A DNA stretch of 34,512 nt. Source: an uncultured Lachnospiraceae bacterium. GTDB lineage: Bacteria; Bacillota; Clostridia; Lachnospirales; Lachnospiraceae. The notes under the pieces are model-generated. The model was not told the origin of the DNA, searched no databases, and worked only from the letters and a program-made list of their open reading frames with translations. Both the position numbers and the translations under genes were made by a program. Numbering within the stretch: position 1 is the stretch's first letter; each line of letters opens with the position of its first letter. The stretch lies in NCBI GenBank assembly GCA_947366105.1, contig CANAZK010000010.1, forward strand, positions 1 through 34,512, given 5' to 3'. Below are positions 19,823-28,880 of the stretch, piece after piece.

Positions 19823-21856
19823 CTATCTAAAAAGTCCGCTTATTTCTTTATCTGAAAGTATGTGCAACTCATGAAGAGCTCTCGTAATCGCAACATACAG
19901 AAGCTTCGCATCCTTCGGATTATTCCCGTAGGTATCTGAATCCGGCTTCCAAAGAACTACCGCATCGAACTCAAGCCCCTTCGTCCCGGCGACGGAAAGC
20001 ACCATGACTCCATTGTGAAATGTATCCTCCTGCTCGATTCCAAGAAGCTGTTTCACCTTTCCAGCCTCCTCCTCTGTTTTGCATATAACCGCAATCGTCT
20101 CATATTCCGCCTTTAAAAGCCCTTGAAGCGTCATCTCCAACTGTCCGTGAAGCTTACCGCTTTCCACCATCTTCACACACACTTCCCTGCCGCGGCGTAT
20201 CACCGGCTCAATCTTGTATTCACCCTGAGACGCCTTTTCCAATACTTTACCCGCACATTCCGATATCTCGATGGTATTCCGGTAACTCTTAAGAAGCATA
20301 TAAAAACTGTCAGTTTCCTTTTCAAAAACAGCTTCTTTCAGCCCATCCCAATGGTTCATTCCTGTATCATAATGAATATTCTGAGACACATCGCCCATAA
20401 TCGTAAAATAGCATTCAGGCAGCAGCTGTTTCAAAACATAATAAATCATCTCGCCAAAATCCTGCGCCTCATCAATGATAATCTGGCTGAATTCGTCCTC
20501 TTCCTTCTTCATAAAAATTCTTCGCCAAATCAGGGCAATAGCCGCAGTATCGTATATGTCCAATTCATTTTTCCAAATGCCGTTTCTAGTCCCGGTAAAG
20601 TCATAGTCCGAATTTTGGGATTCCAGTTCAAGCAAAAACTCATTATAGATCTGTATCTCTGTCCATCTCTTTTTGTCTGAGTGATAATAATTCCGGTACT
20701 TTCCCAATACAGCCCTTCTATCATCCGGTTCCATATCCGAACATAAGAATTTGATTTTAGATGAAATGCGGGAATTATATAATTTCTCTAACTGAAAAAG
20801 CGATAACCGTCCGCTGCTCCTGTAAGTTTCCTCTAAATTCTCGGCAGATAAAATCCGTCCGATTTTATCATCATAAATCTCTTCCAATGAAATATTTTCA
20901 CTTCTCCATCTGCTTAAGAATTGTTCTAACGCTTTTACAAACTTAAGCTTGCTTTTTATTCCTGCATCATCCCGGTCCCGCACTATCTTATATTTTTTCT
21001 TCCAGCCCTTGTACATCAAGTAAGGAAGAAATACGTCCATCCGCATCTGCTTCACATGGTTCACGTCCAATTCCGGAAGTCCGCTGCTGATATAGTTAAG
21101 AAGCATATCGCTGCTCCCCACAATGCAGAACTCTGACGGCTTATATCTATCCTCGTAATTATACAGAAGATAGGAAATCCTGTGAAGCGCCACCGTTGTT
21201 TTTCCGCTTCCCGCCACTCCCTGTACAATTATATTCTTGGTCGGCACATCACGGATAATCTGATTCTGCTCCTTTTGAATTGTTGCTATAATATCGCCAA
21301 GAGCCGCCTCTTTATTCTGCGAGAGATATTTGATAAGCAGCTCGTCATTAGCGGCTGCATCATCATCATAAAATCCCAACAGCTTTTCTTCAGCAATATC
21401 ATAAGTTCTTTTCTTCTTTAAATCAATCGGAACTTCCGTCTGCCCCAATACACTAAACGTACCTTTCCCCAACTCATTTTCATAATATACACTGGCAGCG
21501 GGCGCGCGCCAATCCACAATCACCACATCGGTCTGTTCTGTAGTCACACCATTTTTCCCTATATACAGCGACATATCCGAACATTCTTCAATGTTCCGGT
21601 AATCAATCCTTCCGAAATACGCTTTCTTAAGCGCCGCCCTGCTTTTTCTTATGGAATTTCTCGTGTGTTCTAAAATATGCATACCCGCAATTAACGCTCC
21701 ATAGGAATCGCCGTCGCCCTTTTTCACATTCTGCGTCAGCACAGTCACCTCTTTTTTATATGCACGCTCTTTCTGTTCATATACATCAAGGTTCTTACGG
21801 ATAATTGCAAGACATTCATCCAGATGCTTCTGTTCCTCTAATCTCTCTCTGTCCAT
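19823..21856 (-). CDS. helD: HelD-like UvrD/Rep-family helicase (RNA polymerase recycling type)
   Basis: N-terminal coiled coil, YIGKNGVTTEQTDVVIVDWRAPAASVYYENE, Walker A GVAGSGKTTVALHRISYLLYN, IIIDEAQDF, AGTKGLEFDAVVLW. Start at 21856 has GGGAGAAGAA RBS. Confidence 0.88.
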   Translation of the reverse strand: MDRERLEEQKHLDECLAIIRKNLDVYEQKERAYKKEVTVLTQNVKKGDGDSYGALIAGMHILEHTRNSIRKSRAALKKAYFGRIDYRNIEECSDMSLYIGKNGVTTEQTDVVIVDWRAPAASVYYENELGKGTFSVLGQTEVPIDLKKKRTYDIAEEKLLGFYDDDAAANDELLIKYLSQNKEAALGDIIATIQKEQNQIIRDVPTKNIIVQGVAGSGKTTVALHRISYLLYNYEDRYKPSEFCIVGSSDMLLNYISSGLPELDVNHVKQMRMDVFLPYLMYKGWKKKYKIVRDRDDAGIKSKLKFVKALEQFLSRWRSENISLEEIYDDKIGRILSAENLEETYRSSGRLSLFQLEKLYNSRISSKIKFLCSDMEPDDRRAVLGKYRNYYHSDKKRWTEIQIYNEFLLELESQNSDYDFTGTRNGIWKNELDIYDTAAIALIWRRIFMKKEEDEFSQIIIDEAQDFGEMIYYVLKQLLPECYFTIMGDVSQNIHYDTGMNHWDGLKEAVFEKETDSFYMLLKSYRNTIEISECAGKVLEKASQGEYKIEPVIRRGREVCVKMVESGKLHGQLEMTLQGLLKAEYETIAVICKTEEEAGKVKQLLGIEQEDTFHNGVMVLSVAGTKGLEFDAVVLWKPDSDTYGNNPKDAKLLYVAITRALHELHILSDKEISGLFR

Positions 21857-22024
21857 ATTTCTTCTCCCATTCTCAAATTCCACCCGTTCCTTCCCGTAAG
21901 TATTATTACAAAAAAAAGATAAAGATATAGACTTTTATTTTCATTTATGTTAAGCTGATATTAATATTCGTATGTATTTTAATTGTCTGATAACTCATAA
22001 TCCATGTTCACATATTCAGAAATT

Positions 22025-22747
22025 TTATTTTGTCGCTTCATACAACGCAATGCTTACCGCTATCGGAAGATTCAAACTATCAATTTCCTTACTATGCCGT
22101 ATAATAATACTCTCCCCAATATTATTAAACTCAGCCGGCAGCCCTGTAGCTTCATTGCCAAATATTAGAGAATAAGGCTGGTTAAAACGGCTGTCTGCCA
22201 ATGCTGCCTTTGCATCCAGCATAAAAGGATGAAGTGAACGGGAAGAATGACATTCCAAATATAGGTCAAAGTTATCATAATACTGTATGTCCACTCCAAA
22301 AAATGCCCCCATAGAGGCCCGGATTACTTTAGGCTCAAATAAATCCACCGACGGGCCGATGACAGCAATATTTCTAATTCCAAATCCTAAACAGCTTCTT
22401 ATAATAGTTCCGAGGTTTCCCGCATTTGAAGGATTCACCAGCACTACATGATTCTCTTCATTCTGAATTTTCATTTCGTATTTTTTAAATTCTCCTATCA
22501 CATAGCAGTTTTCTTTCTTGGATAATATGTGAAATACTTTGTCATTAATGCTGTATGCAACATTGTGATTATTACAAAGCATAATTAATTTATCATACGC
22601 CTCACGATCAACAAACGAAGAATGAATATATATATGCGTTACCATATCCGGCTTTTTATTCAAAAGTTCAAACGTTAAGGTTATTCCTAAGGAATATGAA
22701 ACATCACTCTCCTTTTTGTATCGCTTTACATTCGTTTTTGCACCCAT
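22025..22747 (-). CDS. TrmH/SpoU-family RNA methyltransferase
   Basis: Knot motifs NPSNAGNLGTIIRSCLGFGI, LIFGNEATGLP, SLNLPIAVSIALYEA. Confidence 0.9.
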   Translation of the reverse strand: MGAKTNVKRYKKESDVSYSLGITLTFELLNKKPDMVTHIYIHSSFVDREAYDKLIMLCNNHNVAYSINDKVFHILSKKENCYVIGEFKKYEMKIQNEENHVVLVNPSNAGNLGTIIRSCLGFGIRNIAVIGPSVDLFEPKVIRASMGAFFGVDIQYYDNFDLYLECHSSRSLHPFMLDAKAALADSRFNQPYSLIFGNEATGLPAEFNNIGESIIIRHSKEIDSLNLPIAVSIALYEATK

Positions 22748-22771
22748 ACGATGTACCTCCTATCACAAAGC

Positions 22772-22820
22772 AAAAAATATAGACCCAACTCTTTGAATTA
22801 ATACTAAAAGTTGAGTCTAT
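22772..22820 (-). terminator. Intrinsic terminator for the BtrH-like gene
   Basis: Minus strand ATAGACTCAACT ... AGTTGGGTCTAT (12-bp stem with one G.U pair), followed by ATTTTTTG. Confidence 0.7.
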
Positions 22821-22890
22821 TAACTTGCACGCCCTGAATATTAAATCACAAATTCCTATTGTCTATAATACAATAATTTAAAAATCTGTG

Positions 22891-23955
22891 TCAAGACCTT
22901 TTACTTACCCCTTCCCACATTTCATTTAATAAAATTTTTGAAAACACGTAGTCCTCTTTATGTATTTTATCTATCTTTCTAATGATTTCTTCATCAGAAT
23001 CCTGATTGTTTGAACACGTTCTTTTTAAAATAACATTTCTTAACAAAGTACTCATTCTAATCAATTCCGAACACTTATCCCTTAATATCTCCACATTTTG
23101 AACCAAACCTTTCCCAAAGAAATACTCTATTCTTTTTGCCATTAATTCTTTATGGAGCACTAAAACATGCGCCGCTTTTACCGCATCCCAATTCTTCATA
23201 TACATTTGTTTTAATCCGTCATAAAAAGCAAGACCAAACACAAAGTCAAAACCATGCTCCACATTCTCTGCAATTGCATCTTCAGATTCATTTGTAAAGT
23301 AATGATATAAGCCGTCCATATACATATTTTTTGATTCAATATAATTTTCTAATTGAAGAATTGTATTTTTATAATCAAACTTAAAATCTACCGCATCTAC
23401 TTTCTTAAAAAATCGATATAGTATATATTTATAATCCAACCCTTCAATATCAAAGGCTTTTTCAACTTCTTCAAAGCTGCATGTTTCAAAACTCAATTTC
23501 CCGTCTGCAAAAAAATCAGCCACATAAAAAATACCTTTTTCCTGATCATATCCATATAATAACGGGTTGTGGGTGGTGTTCCGCTTACTTGCATAATTGC
23601 TGATACATGCTCTGTTCAAATATGTATAAGCGTAAAAACCGTTGGAAATTTGATTCATAAAAAATTGGGGTATATTCGATGTATTATTTATAATAAAATC
23701 CCTTGTCATTCTATTTTCATAAATAAAATAGCAATTGTACCACATATCCGTTCTAAAAAAATCATTATAACCAATTTTAGGGTTCATTCTTATATTAATG
23801 AAATTTCCCATTATCCAATCCATTTCTGCTTCCGTATCTCCAATAACAGATAACAGAAACGAATCCGCAGGTATGTGATTAATAATAGGTTTATGAATCG
23901 GCAATATTATTTTCTTTTTCATTTTACATAACGCATTCCTTCCAAAATACGCCAT
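22891..23955 (-). CDS. Protein resembling BtrH N-terminal-like proteins seen near non-ribosomal peptide synthesis clusters; function unknown
   Basis: Central HNPLLYGYDQEKGIFYVADFFADGKLSFETCSFEEVEKAF resembles the YGYD..KQ.FYVADFF...F signature of that family, from memory. Start could be 23955 or 23922 (MKKKII). Confidence 0.6.
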   Translation of the reverse strand: MAYFGRNALCKMKKKIILPIHKPIINHIPADSFLLSVIGDTEAEMDWIMGNFINIRMNPKIGYNDFFRTDMWYNCYFIYENRMTRDFIINNTSNIPQFFMNQISNGFYAYTYLNRACISNYASKRNTTHNPLLYGYDQEKGIFYVADFFADGKLSFETCSFEEVEKAFDIEGLDYKYILYRFFKKVDAVDFKFDYKNTILQLENYIESKNMYMDGLYHYFTNESEDAIAENVEHGFDFVFGLAFYDGLKQMYMKNWDAVKAAHVLVLHKELMAKRIEYFFGKGLVQNVEILRDKCSELIRMSTLLRNVILKRTCSNNQDSDEEIIRKIDKIHKEDYVFSKILLNEMWEGVSKRS

Positions 23956-24147
23956 TCCCTCCTTCGTAAAATATTTTTACTAAATATTATATAATTTCTA
24001 TCGAAGGCAATAAACGAACGAAAGGTAATGTATATTATCTCAATTGTTCCATACTATATTAATTTTTGGTAAAAGTTTCAATAGTATGCTTTGCATCTTA
24101 TTTTAACTGTGATAAAATAAAACTTACTATAATTAAGGAGCTGCCAT

Positions 24148-24753
24148 ATGAAAGAGAAATCCTACATATCCCGGAAAGAACAAGCTGTTCTGACCAAAAA
24201 GAAAATATTTGATACCACCGTGCTTCTCATAAAAAAGAAAGGTTACAATAAAATTACAATCCGCGAGATTTGCAACAATGCCGAAATCTCAGTGGGTACC
24301 TTTTATCTGTATTTTCTCTCCAAAGACGATATCCTTTTGGATATCTATAACGGGCTTGTCCAAAACCTTACAGATGCACAGCTTCCAGATTCCAACCTTA
24401 CAGTTTCCGGACAGATTCTACAGTATATTGAATACTTTTTGAGACAGCTTCAGAACTCCTTTGACAAAGATCTGATTCAGGAAATCTATCGTATTAACAT
24501 TTCCTCCGGACAGGATGTTGTTCTTTCCCCGGATAATACTTTATTTCAGTCTATTGTGCGGCTTCTTGAACATCCAACTGATACGGAGCATGTTCTTTAC
24601 AGCTGTACTCCGGAAACTTTAACCCGCAGAATCATGATTTTCGTTCATGGATTTCTTATGCACTGGCTTGTAGAAGAATCTGACGATTTTGAAAAAATGC
24701 TCGGTGAGTGCCTCACCGAGCTTAATCACTATCTCTCTCTTTATTTTGTGTAA
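24148..24753 (+). CDS. TetR/AcrR-family transcriptional regulator
   Basis: N-terminal HTH KKKIFDTTVLLIKKKGYNKITIREICNNAEISVGTFYLYFLSKDDILLDIY; AAGGAG RBS. Confidence 0.93.
   Translation: MKEKSYISRKEQAVLTKKKIFDTTVLLIKKKGYNKITIREICNNAEISVGTFYLYFLSKDDILLDIYNGLVQNLTDAQLPDSNLTVSGQILQYIEYFLRQLQNSFDKDLIQEIYRINISSGQDVVLSPDNTLFQSIVRLLEHPTDTEHVLYSCTPETLTRRIMIFVHGFLMHWLVEESDDFEKMLGECLTELNHYLSLYFV
24692..24721 (-). terminator. Intrinsic terminator of the minus-strand pepT operon, inside the tetR coding sequence
   Basis: Perfect 10-bp stem GCTCGGTGAG-TGC-CTCACCGAGC (24699-24721) with an A6 tract on the left, read as ATTTTTTC on the minus strand, 20 nt past the pepT-like stop. Confidence 0.85.
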
Positions 24754-25976
24754 TCTGCCGCCGCGAGACGGATAATATTTACCACAGCTTCCACAGCTTT
24801 TTCCATGGTCTGTACGGAGATAAATTCATACACGCTGAATCCGTTACGCCCGCCTGAAAACAAGTTCGGACACGGGAATCCTTTGTAAGAAATCGTCACC
24901 CCGTCCGTACCGCCGCGTACCGGAAGAAACTTCGGACTGAGTCCCGTCATTGATATTGCTTTCTCCGCTATTTCCTTTATTTCCGGATAACAGTCAATCT
25001 TCGGCTTCATATTCAGATAATAGTCCTCCACAGACACTTCAAAAGTGTCTTCGCCATAACAACCGTTTAAAAACACTGCGGTTTCCTGTATCCTCTTCTT
25101 CCGCGCTTCGTAACCCTCCTTACTGAAATCCCTGATATGACATGTCATTACACATTGATCCACACTTCCAAGAATATCCGTCACGTTATAATAACCTTCG
25201 TAGTCAAGGGTACTGGACGGCGCCTCGCTTTCCGGAAGGCAGGAAATAAATTTCTGTGCCAAAAGTACGGCATTTTTCATTTTATTCCTTGCCATTCCCG
25301 GATGAATACTCCTTCCATTTACTTTAATCGTCGCAATAGCGGCATTAAAATTTTCACAGTTGATTTCACCGGGAGTCCCTCCCTCCAGTGTAAATCCAAA
25401 ATCAACCGGAATCTTTTCCATGGAAATATAATCCGTACTGTACCCCAGCTCTTCATCCGGTGTAAATACAATATAAATATCTCCGTGCCGGATTTCCGGA
25501 TGCTCGATTATATATCTGACCGCCTCCATAATCTCCGCAATACCGGCCTTGCCGTCTGCCCCGAGAAGCGTCGTACCGTCAGTAACAAGCAGATCGTCGC
25601 CAATATACTCCCTCATAACAGGAAATTCTTTTGGCGAAAGGATAATATTTTTACCCCTGTTCAAAATAATATCGTCTCCCTGATAGTTTTCCACAAGCCT
25701 TGGTCTGATGTTCTCTCCCAGCACCTCCGGATTCGTATCCAAATGTGCAAGAAATGCCACCGCCGGTACGTGTTCAGAGATATTCGCCTCCATATGCGCA
25801 TACAAAAAACTTTTATCGTCAACCTCCACATGCTCCACTCCCATCTCTAGAAGTTCATCCTGAAGCAGTTCCGCCAAAAGTCTTTGATTCTCATTACTCG
25901 GACAACATTTTTTCTGCTCATCAGCCTGTGTGTCGATTGCAACGTATCTGGAAAACCTTCTAACTATTTCTTTCAT
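24741..25976 (-). CDS. PepT-like M20 peptidase paralogue with altered metal-site residues
   Basis: PepT fold motifs FLAHLDTNPE, LLGADGKAGIAEIM, VFTPDEELG, IHPGMA, PVRGGTDG; but TLEGG in place of TxDGG and NGFSVYEF where PepT has N-x-H. Confidence 0.88.
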   Translation of the reverse strand: MKEIVRRFSRYVAIDTQADEQKKCCPSNENQRLLAELLQDELLEMGVEHVEVDDKSFLYAHMEANISEHVPAVAFLAHLDTNPEVLGENIRPRLVENYQGDDIILNRGKNIILSPKEFPVMREYIGDDLLVTDGTTLLGADGKAGIAEIMEAVRYIIEHPEIRHGDIYIVFTPDEELGYSTDYISMEKIPVDFGFTLEGGTPGEINCENFNAAIATIKVNGRSIHPGMARNKMKNAVLLAQKFISCLPESEAPSSTLDYEGYYNVTDILGSVDQCVMTCHIRDFSKEGYEARKKRIQETAVFLNGCYGEDTFEVSVEDYYLNMKPKIDCYPEIKEIAEKAISMTGLSPKFLPVRGGTDGVTISYKGFPCPNLFSGGRNGFSVYEFISVQTMEKAVEAVVNIIRLAAADYTK

Positions 25977-26024
25977 ATCTGTTTGCTCCTTTCGTCCTCT
26001 TCTTCCCGGGCAAACGTCGTGACC

Positions 26025-27251
26025 TTATGATTCTGCAAATAGACGAATAATGTTTAAAATCACTTCCATTGCCTTCTCCATTGATTGTACCGTACAATAC
26101 TCATAAATGGAATGGGAATTTGCGGATCCCATAAAAATATTTGGACATGGCATACCCATAAAAGAAATAGAAGAGCCATCCGTGCCGCCGCGGATTGGAA
26201 TGACAATCGGCTCAACCCCTGCCATTTTCATCGCTTTTAACGCATTTTCCTTGACAACCGGACATTTATCGACTTCAATTGCCATATTCAGATAATAATC
26301 TTCAATTTCGGTTTCAAATGTTCCTTCCCCATAATAACCGTTTAAGTGCTCCGTAATCTCCTGCACCCTTTTTTTCCGATACTCATAGCCATCTTCAAAG
26401 AAATCGCGGATTGCAATTGTAATCTCTGCCTGGTCTACGCTTCCGCTGATGTTGGTTACATGGTAAAAACCTTCATAGCCTTCTGTATTGACCGGAGATT
26501 CTCTCCAAGGAAGATGATTGATAAAATCCGTTGCAAGCATAATGGCATTTTTCATCTTTCCTTTTGATTCGCCCGGATGAATCGCAACTCCGTTTACCTT
26601 AACCGTTGCCGTGGCAGCGTTAAAGTTCTCAAAATTAATTTCTCCCAGTTCACCGCCGTCCATTGTATATCCATACTTTGCCGGAACATTTTCAATCGGA
26701 ATATACTCTGTACTGTTTCCGATTTCTTCATCCGGCGTAAAACAAATATGTACTTCTCCGTGCTGGAATTCCGGATGCTCCATAATGTATTTCGCAGCCT
26801 CCATAATCTCTGCAACTCCGGCTTTGTCATCTGCGCCAAGCAAAGAATTTCCATCTGTTACAATCAAATCCTTTCCTATGCTTGCCTCAAGATATGGGAA
26901 TTTTGAGATACTGAGAACCGCGCCTTTTTGTTCATTCAGCACAATATCGCTTCCGTCCCAGTTTTCTACAATTCTCGGATTTACATTTGCACCTGTTTCA
27001 TCCGGCGCTGTATCCAAATGTGCAAAAAAGGCAATCGGCGGAACATCCTTCTCCGTGTTAGCCGGAATGTGTGAAAATACATACGCCTTATCATCCATCC
27101 ATGCGTTGTCAATTCCCATTTCCTTTAATTCATCCACAAGAAGCTGCCCAAGTACAAACTCATTTGCAGAGGCCGGAACCGTCTCCGCCTCCCATGTGGA
27201 TTGTGTATCAATTTTCACATAACGAAACAAACGTTCAATAATCGGTTTCAT
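26025..27251 (-). CDS. pepT: Peptidase T (tripeptide aminopeptidase), canonical copy
   Basis: FFAHLDTAPDETG, LLGADDKAGVAEIMEA, CFTPDEEIG, YTMDGGELGEINFENFNAA, IHPGESKGKM, PIRGGTDGSSISFMGMPCPNIFMGSANSHSIYEY. Confidence 0.93.
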   Translation of the reverse strand: MKPIIERLFRYVKIDTQSTWEAETVPASANEFVLGQLLVDELKEMGIDNAWMDDKAYVFSHIPANTEKDVPPIAFFAHLDTAPDETGANVNPRIVENWDGSDIVLNEQKGAVLSISKFPYLEASIGKDLIVTDGNSLLGADDKAGVAEIMEAAKYIMEHPEFQHGEVHICFTPDEEIGNSTEYIPIENVPAKYGYTMDGGELGEINFENFNAATATVKVNGVAIHPGESKGKMKNAIMLATDFINHLPWRESPVNTEGYEGFYHVTNISGSVDQAEITIAIRDFFEDGYEYRKKRVQEITEHLNGYYGEGTFETEIEDYYLNMAIEVDKCPVVKENALKAMKMAGVEPIVIPIRGGTDGSSISFMGMPCPNIFMGSANSHSIYEYCTVQSMEKAMEVILNIIRLFAES

Positions 27252-27270
27252 ACGCGAATCCCTCCTTATT

Positions 27271-28851
27271 TTAAATCAATCCGATATAAGGCGACACAAT
27301 AAGTACCAGTGTACCTACCAACAGCAGCACAGCCGCATACTTCACGGAATATTTCAAAAATTTCTCATAAGGCACATTTGTCAGCTCTAATACACCCATA
27401 ATCGGGGCGTTCGGATATACGACAAACCAAAAGTTAAATCCAATTGTAAATGCAGATACAAGAATCATCTGTCCTGCTTCTGTTCCAATTGTACTTCCTG
27501 TAAAAAGAGCCATCGCAACAGCGCCAAGCACCGGCATTGTAATACCGGAAGCCGAACTTGTTCCAAGAGGAAGAAGTCCTACAAGAATATAAGCTACAAC
27601 TGCTGCAATTACGAATCCCCATACCGGAACACCGTTCAGCATATTCTGAATCCAATATACAAAAGTAATACCCATACCTTCTGTGTTGCTTCCCATAATC
27701 TGTGACACACCTCTTGACACGGCAACAATAATTGTCAGTGAACAAAGGTCGCAGCAGCCTTGGATGAAATTATTTGTAAAATCTTTCAGAGACATTCTGT
27801 CAATCCATGCAACAATAACGGAACCAATTAAGAATACAATTGAGAACTCGTCAAAATACCAGTCTCCAAAGTATGTAAATTTATCTGCTCCCAGGAAATC
27901 ACCAAGCGCCGGAACATTTTCCATCATCCATACAGCCGGGTAGTTTACAACATCATACATTGTTCTTCCGTCTGCAAGTTCAATTGCGCTCCACGGAATA
28001 TAACCGATTACAATTACAAGAATCATAATACCGAACACTACCAGTTCTAATATTCTCTTCTTTGTAAGTTCTACAACCTGTCCTTCTTCCTTTTTTGTTG
28101 TCAGATCATTGATTCCTTCACATCCTGCGATTACAGATGCCCCCGGCGTCTTTTTCACGCCTTCTGCGTATTTTAAGAGCATTACTGTTCCCACAATATA
28201 CATAACAACAAATACTACCATACGCATAACGATACCGGTTCCGAGAGATAACTCTGAATTACCGATTGCCGCAACTGCCGCACCGGTAGAGTACGGATTT
28301 ACCACAGAGGCCATGTTACCAATCATCGCGCCGCCGAACAGCGCCATGATACCGGTCACAACATCATATCCTGCCGCGATACAAAGCGGAATCAGAACTA
28401 ACGCGTATGCCGGAAGCTCCTCGCAGGAACCATATACCGTTCCCATTAACGCAAACACAAACATCAAAATAGCAAGCAGCTTCTTTCCACGGTATTTCTT
28501 GAGAAGCGCTCCGATTCCCGCATCAATGGCGCCTGTTGCATTGATAATTGCGAGAAACGCTCCCGAAATCAAAATCGAGAAACTTACGTCCGCTCCATCC
28601 TGAAAACCTTTAATCGGTGCAAGAAACAAATCCCAAATTCCTGCCGGCTGTGTTCCCACATTGTTAATAATAGAACCGTCCTCTGCCATCATGGAATTAT
28701 AATGTACAACTCTTTCTCCACTATCACTTATCGTTACCGTTGACACCGGTACAAACCAACTTAACAGTACCATAAACGCCAAGACGACAAACAACAAGAT
28801 TAGCGCCGGCGGCAGTGTAAACTGCTTCTTTTCTTTTTTTGCTTTTGTCAT
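27271..28851 (-). CDS. YfcC-family (AbgT/DcuC-like) multi-pass carboxylate/amino-acid carrier
   Basis: FTLPPALILLFVVLAFMVLLSWFVPVSTVTISDSGERVVHYNSM; ELPAYALVLIPLCIAAGYD; MIGNMASVVNPYSTGAAVAAIGNSELSLGTGIVMRM; PLGTSSASGITMPVLGAVA. Start placed at the RBS-spaced second Met. Confidence 0.85.
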   Translation of the reverse strand: MTKAKKEKKQFTLPPALILLFVVLAFMVLLSWFVPVSTVTISDSGERVVHYNSMMAEDGSIINNVGTQPAGIWDLFLAPIKGFQDGADVSFSILISGAFLAIINATGAIDAGIGALLKKYRGKKLLAILMFVFALMGTVYGSCEELPAYALVLIPLCIAAGYDVVTGIMALFGGAMIGNMASVVNPYSTGAAVAAIGNSELSLGTGIVMRMVVFVVMYIVGTVMLLKYAEGVKKTPGASVIAGCEGINDLTTKKEEGQVVELTKKRILELVVFGIMILVIVIGYIPWSAIELADGRTMYDVVNYPAVWMMENVPALGDFLGADKFTYFGDWYFDEFSIVFLIGSVIVAWIDRMSLKDFTNNFIQGCCDLCSLTIIVAVSRGVSQIMGSNTEGMGITFVYWIQNMLNGVPVWGFVIAAVVAYILVGLLPLGTSSASGITMPVLGAVAMALFTGSTIGTEAGQMILVSAFTIGFNFWFVVYPNAPIMGVLELTNVPYEKFLKYSVKYAAVLLLVGTLVLIVSPYIGLI

Positions 28852-28880
28852 AATTCTCATATCCTTTCTTGTCCTTTGGA

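Noticed and set aside
25551-25553. GADGKAG in the PepT-like paralogue as loss of the bridging Asp
   Set aside because: In M20 enzymes the bridging ligand is the first Asp (D-x-K), which is retained; only the neighbouring residue differs, so this change alone is not inactivating.
26611-27222. 203-aa plus-strand ORF opposite pepT (also 25137-25850 and 28109-28603)
   Set aside because: Antisense to strongly supported PepT/YfcC genes; translation is Ser/Pro/Ile-rich mirror sequence without recognisable domains.
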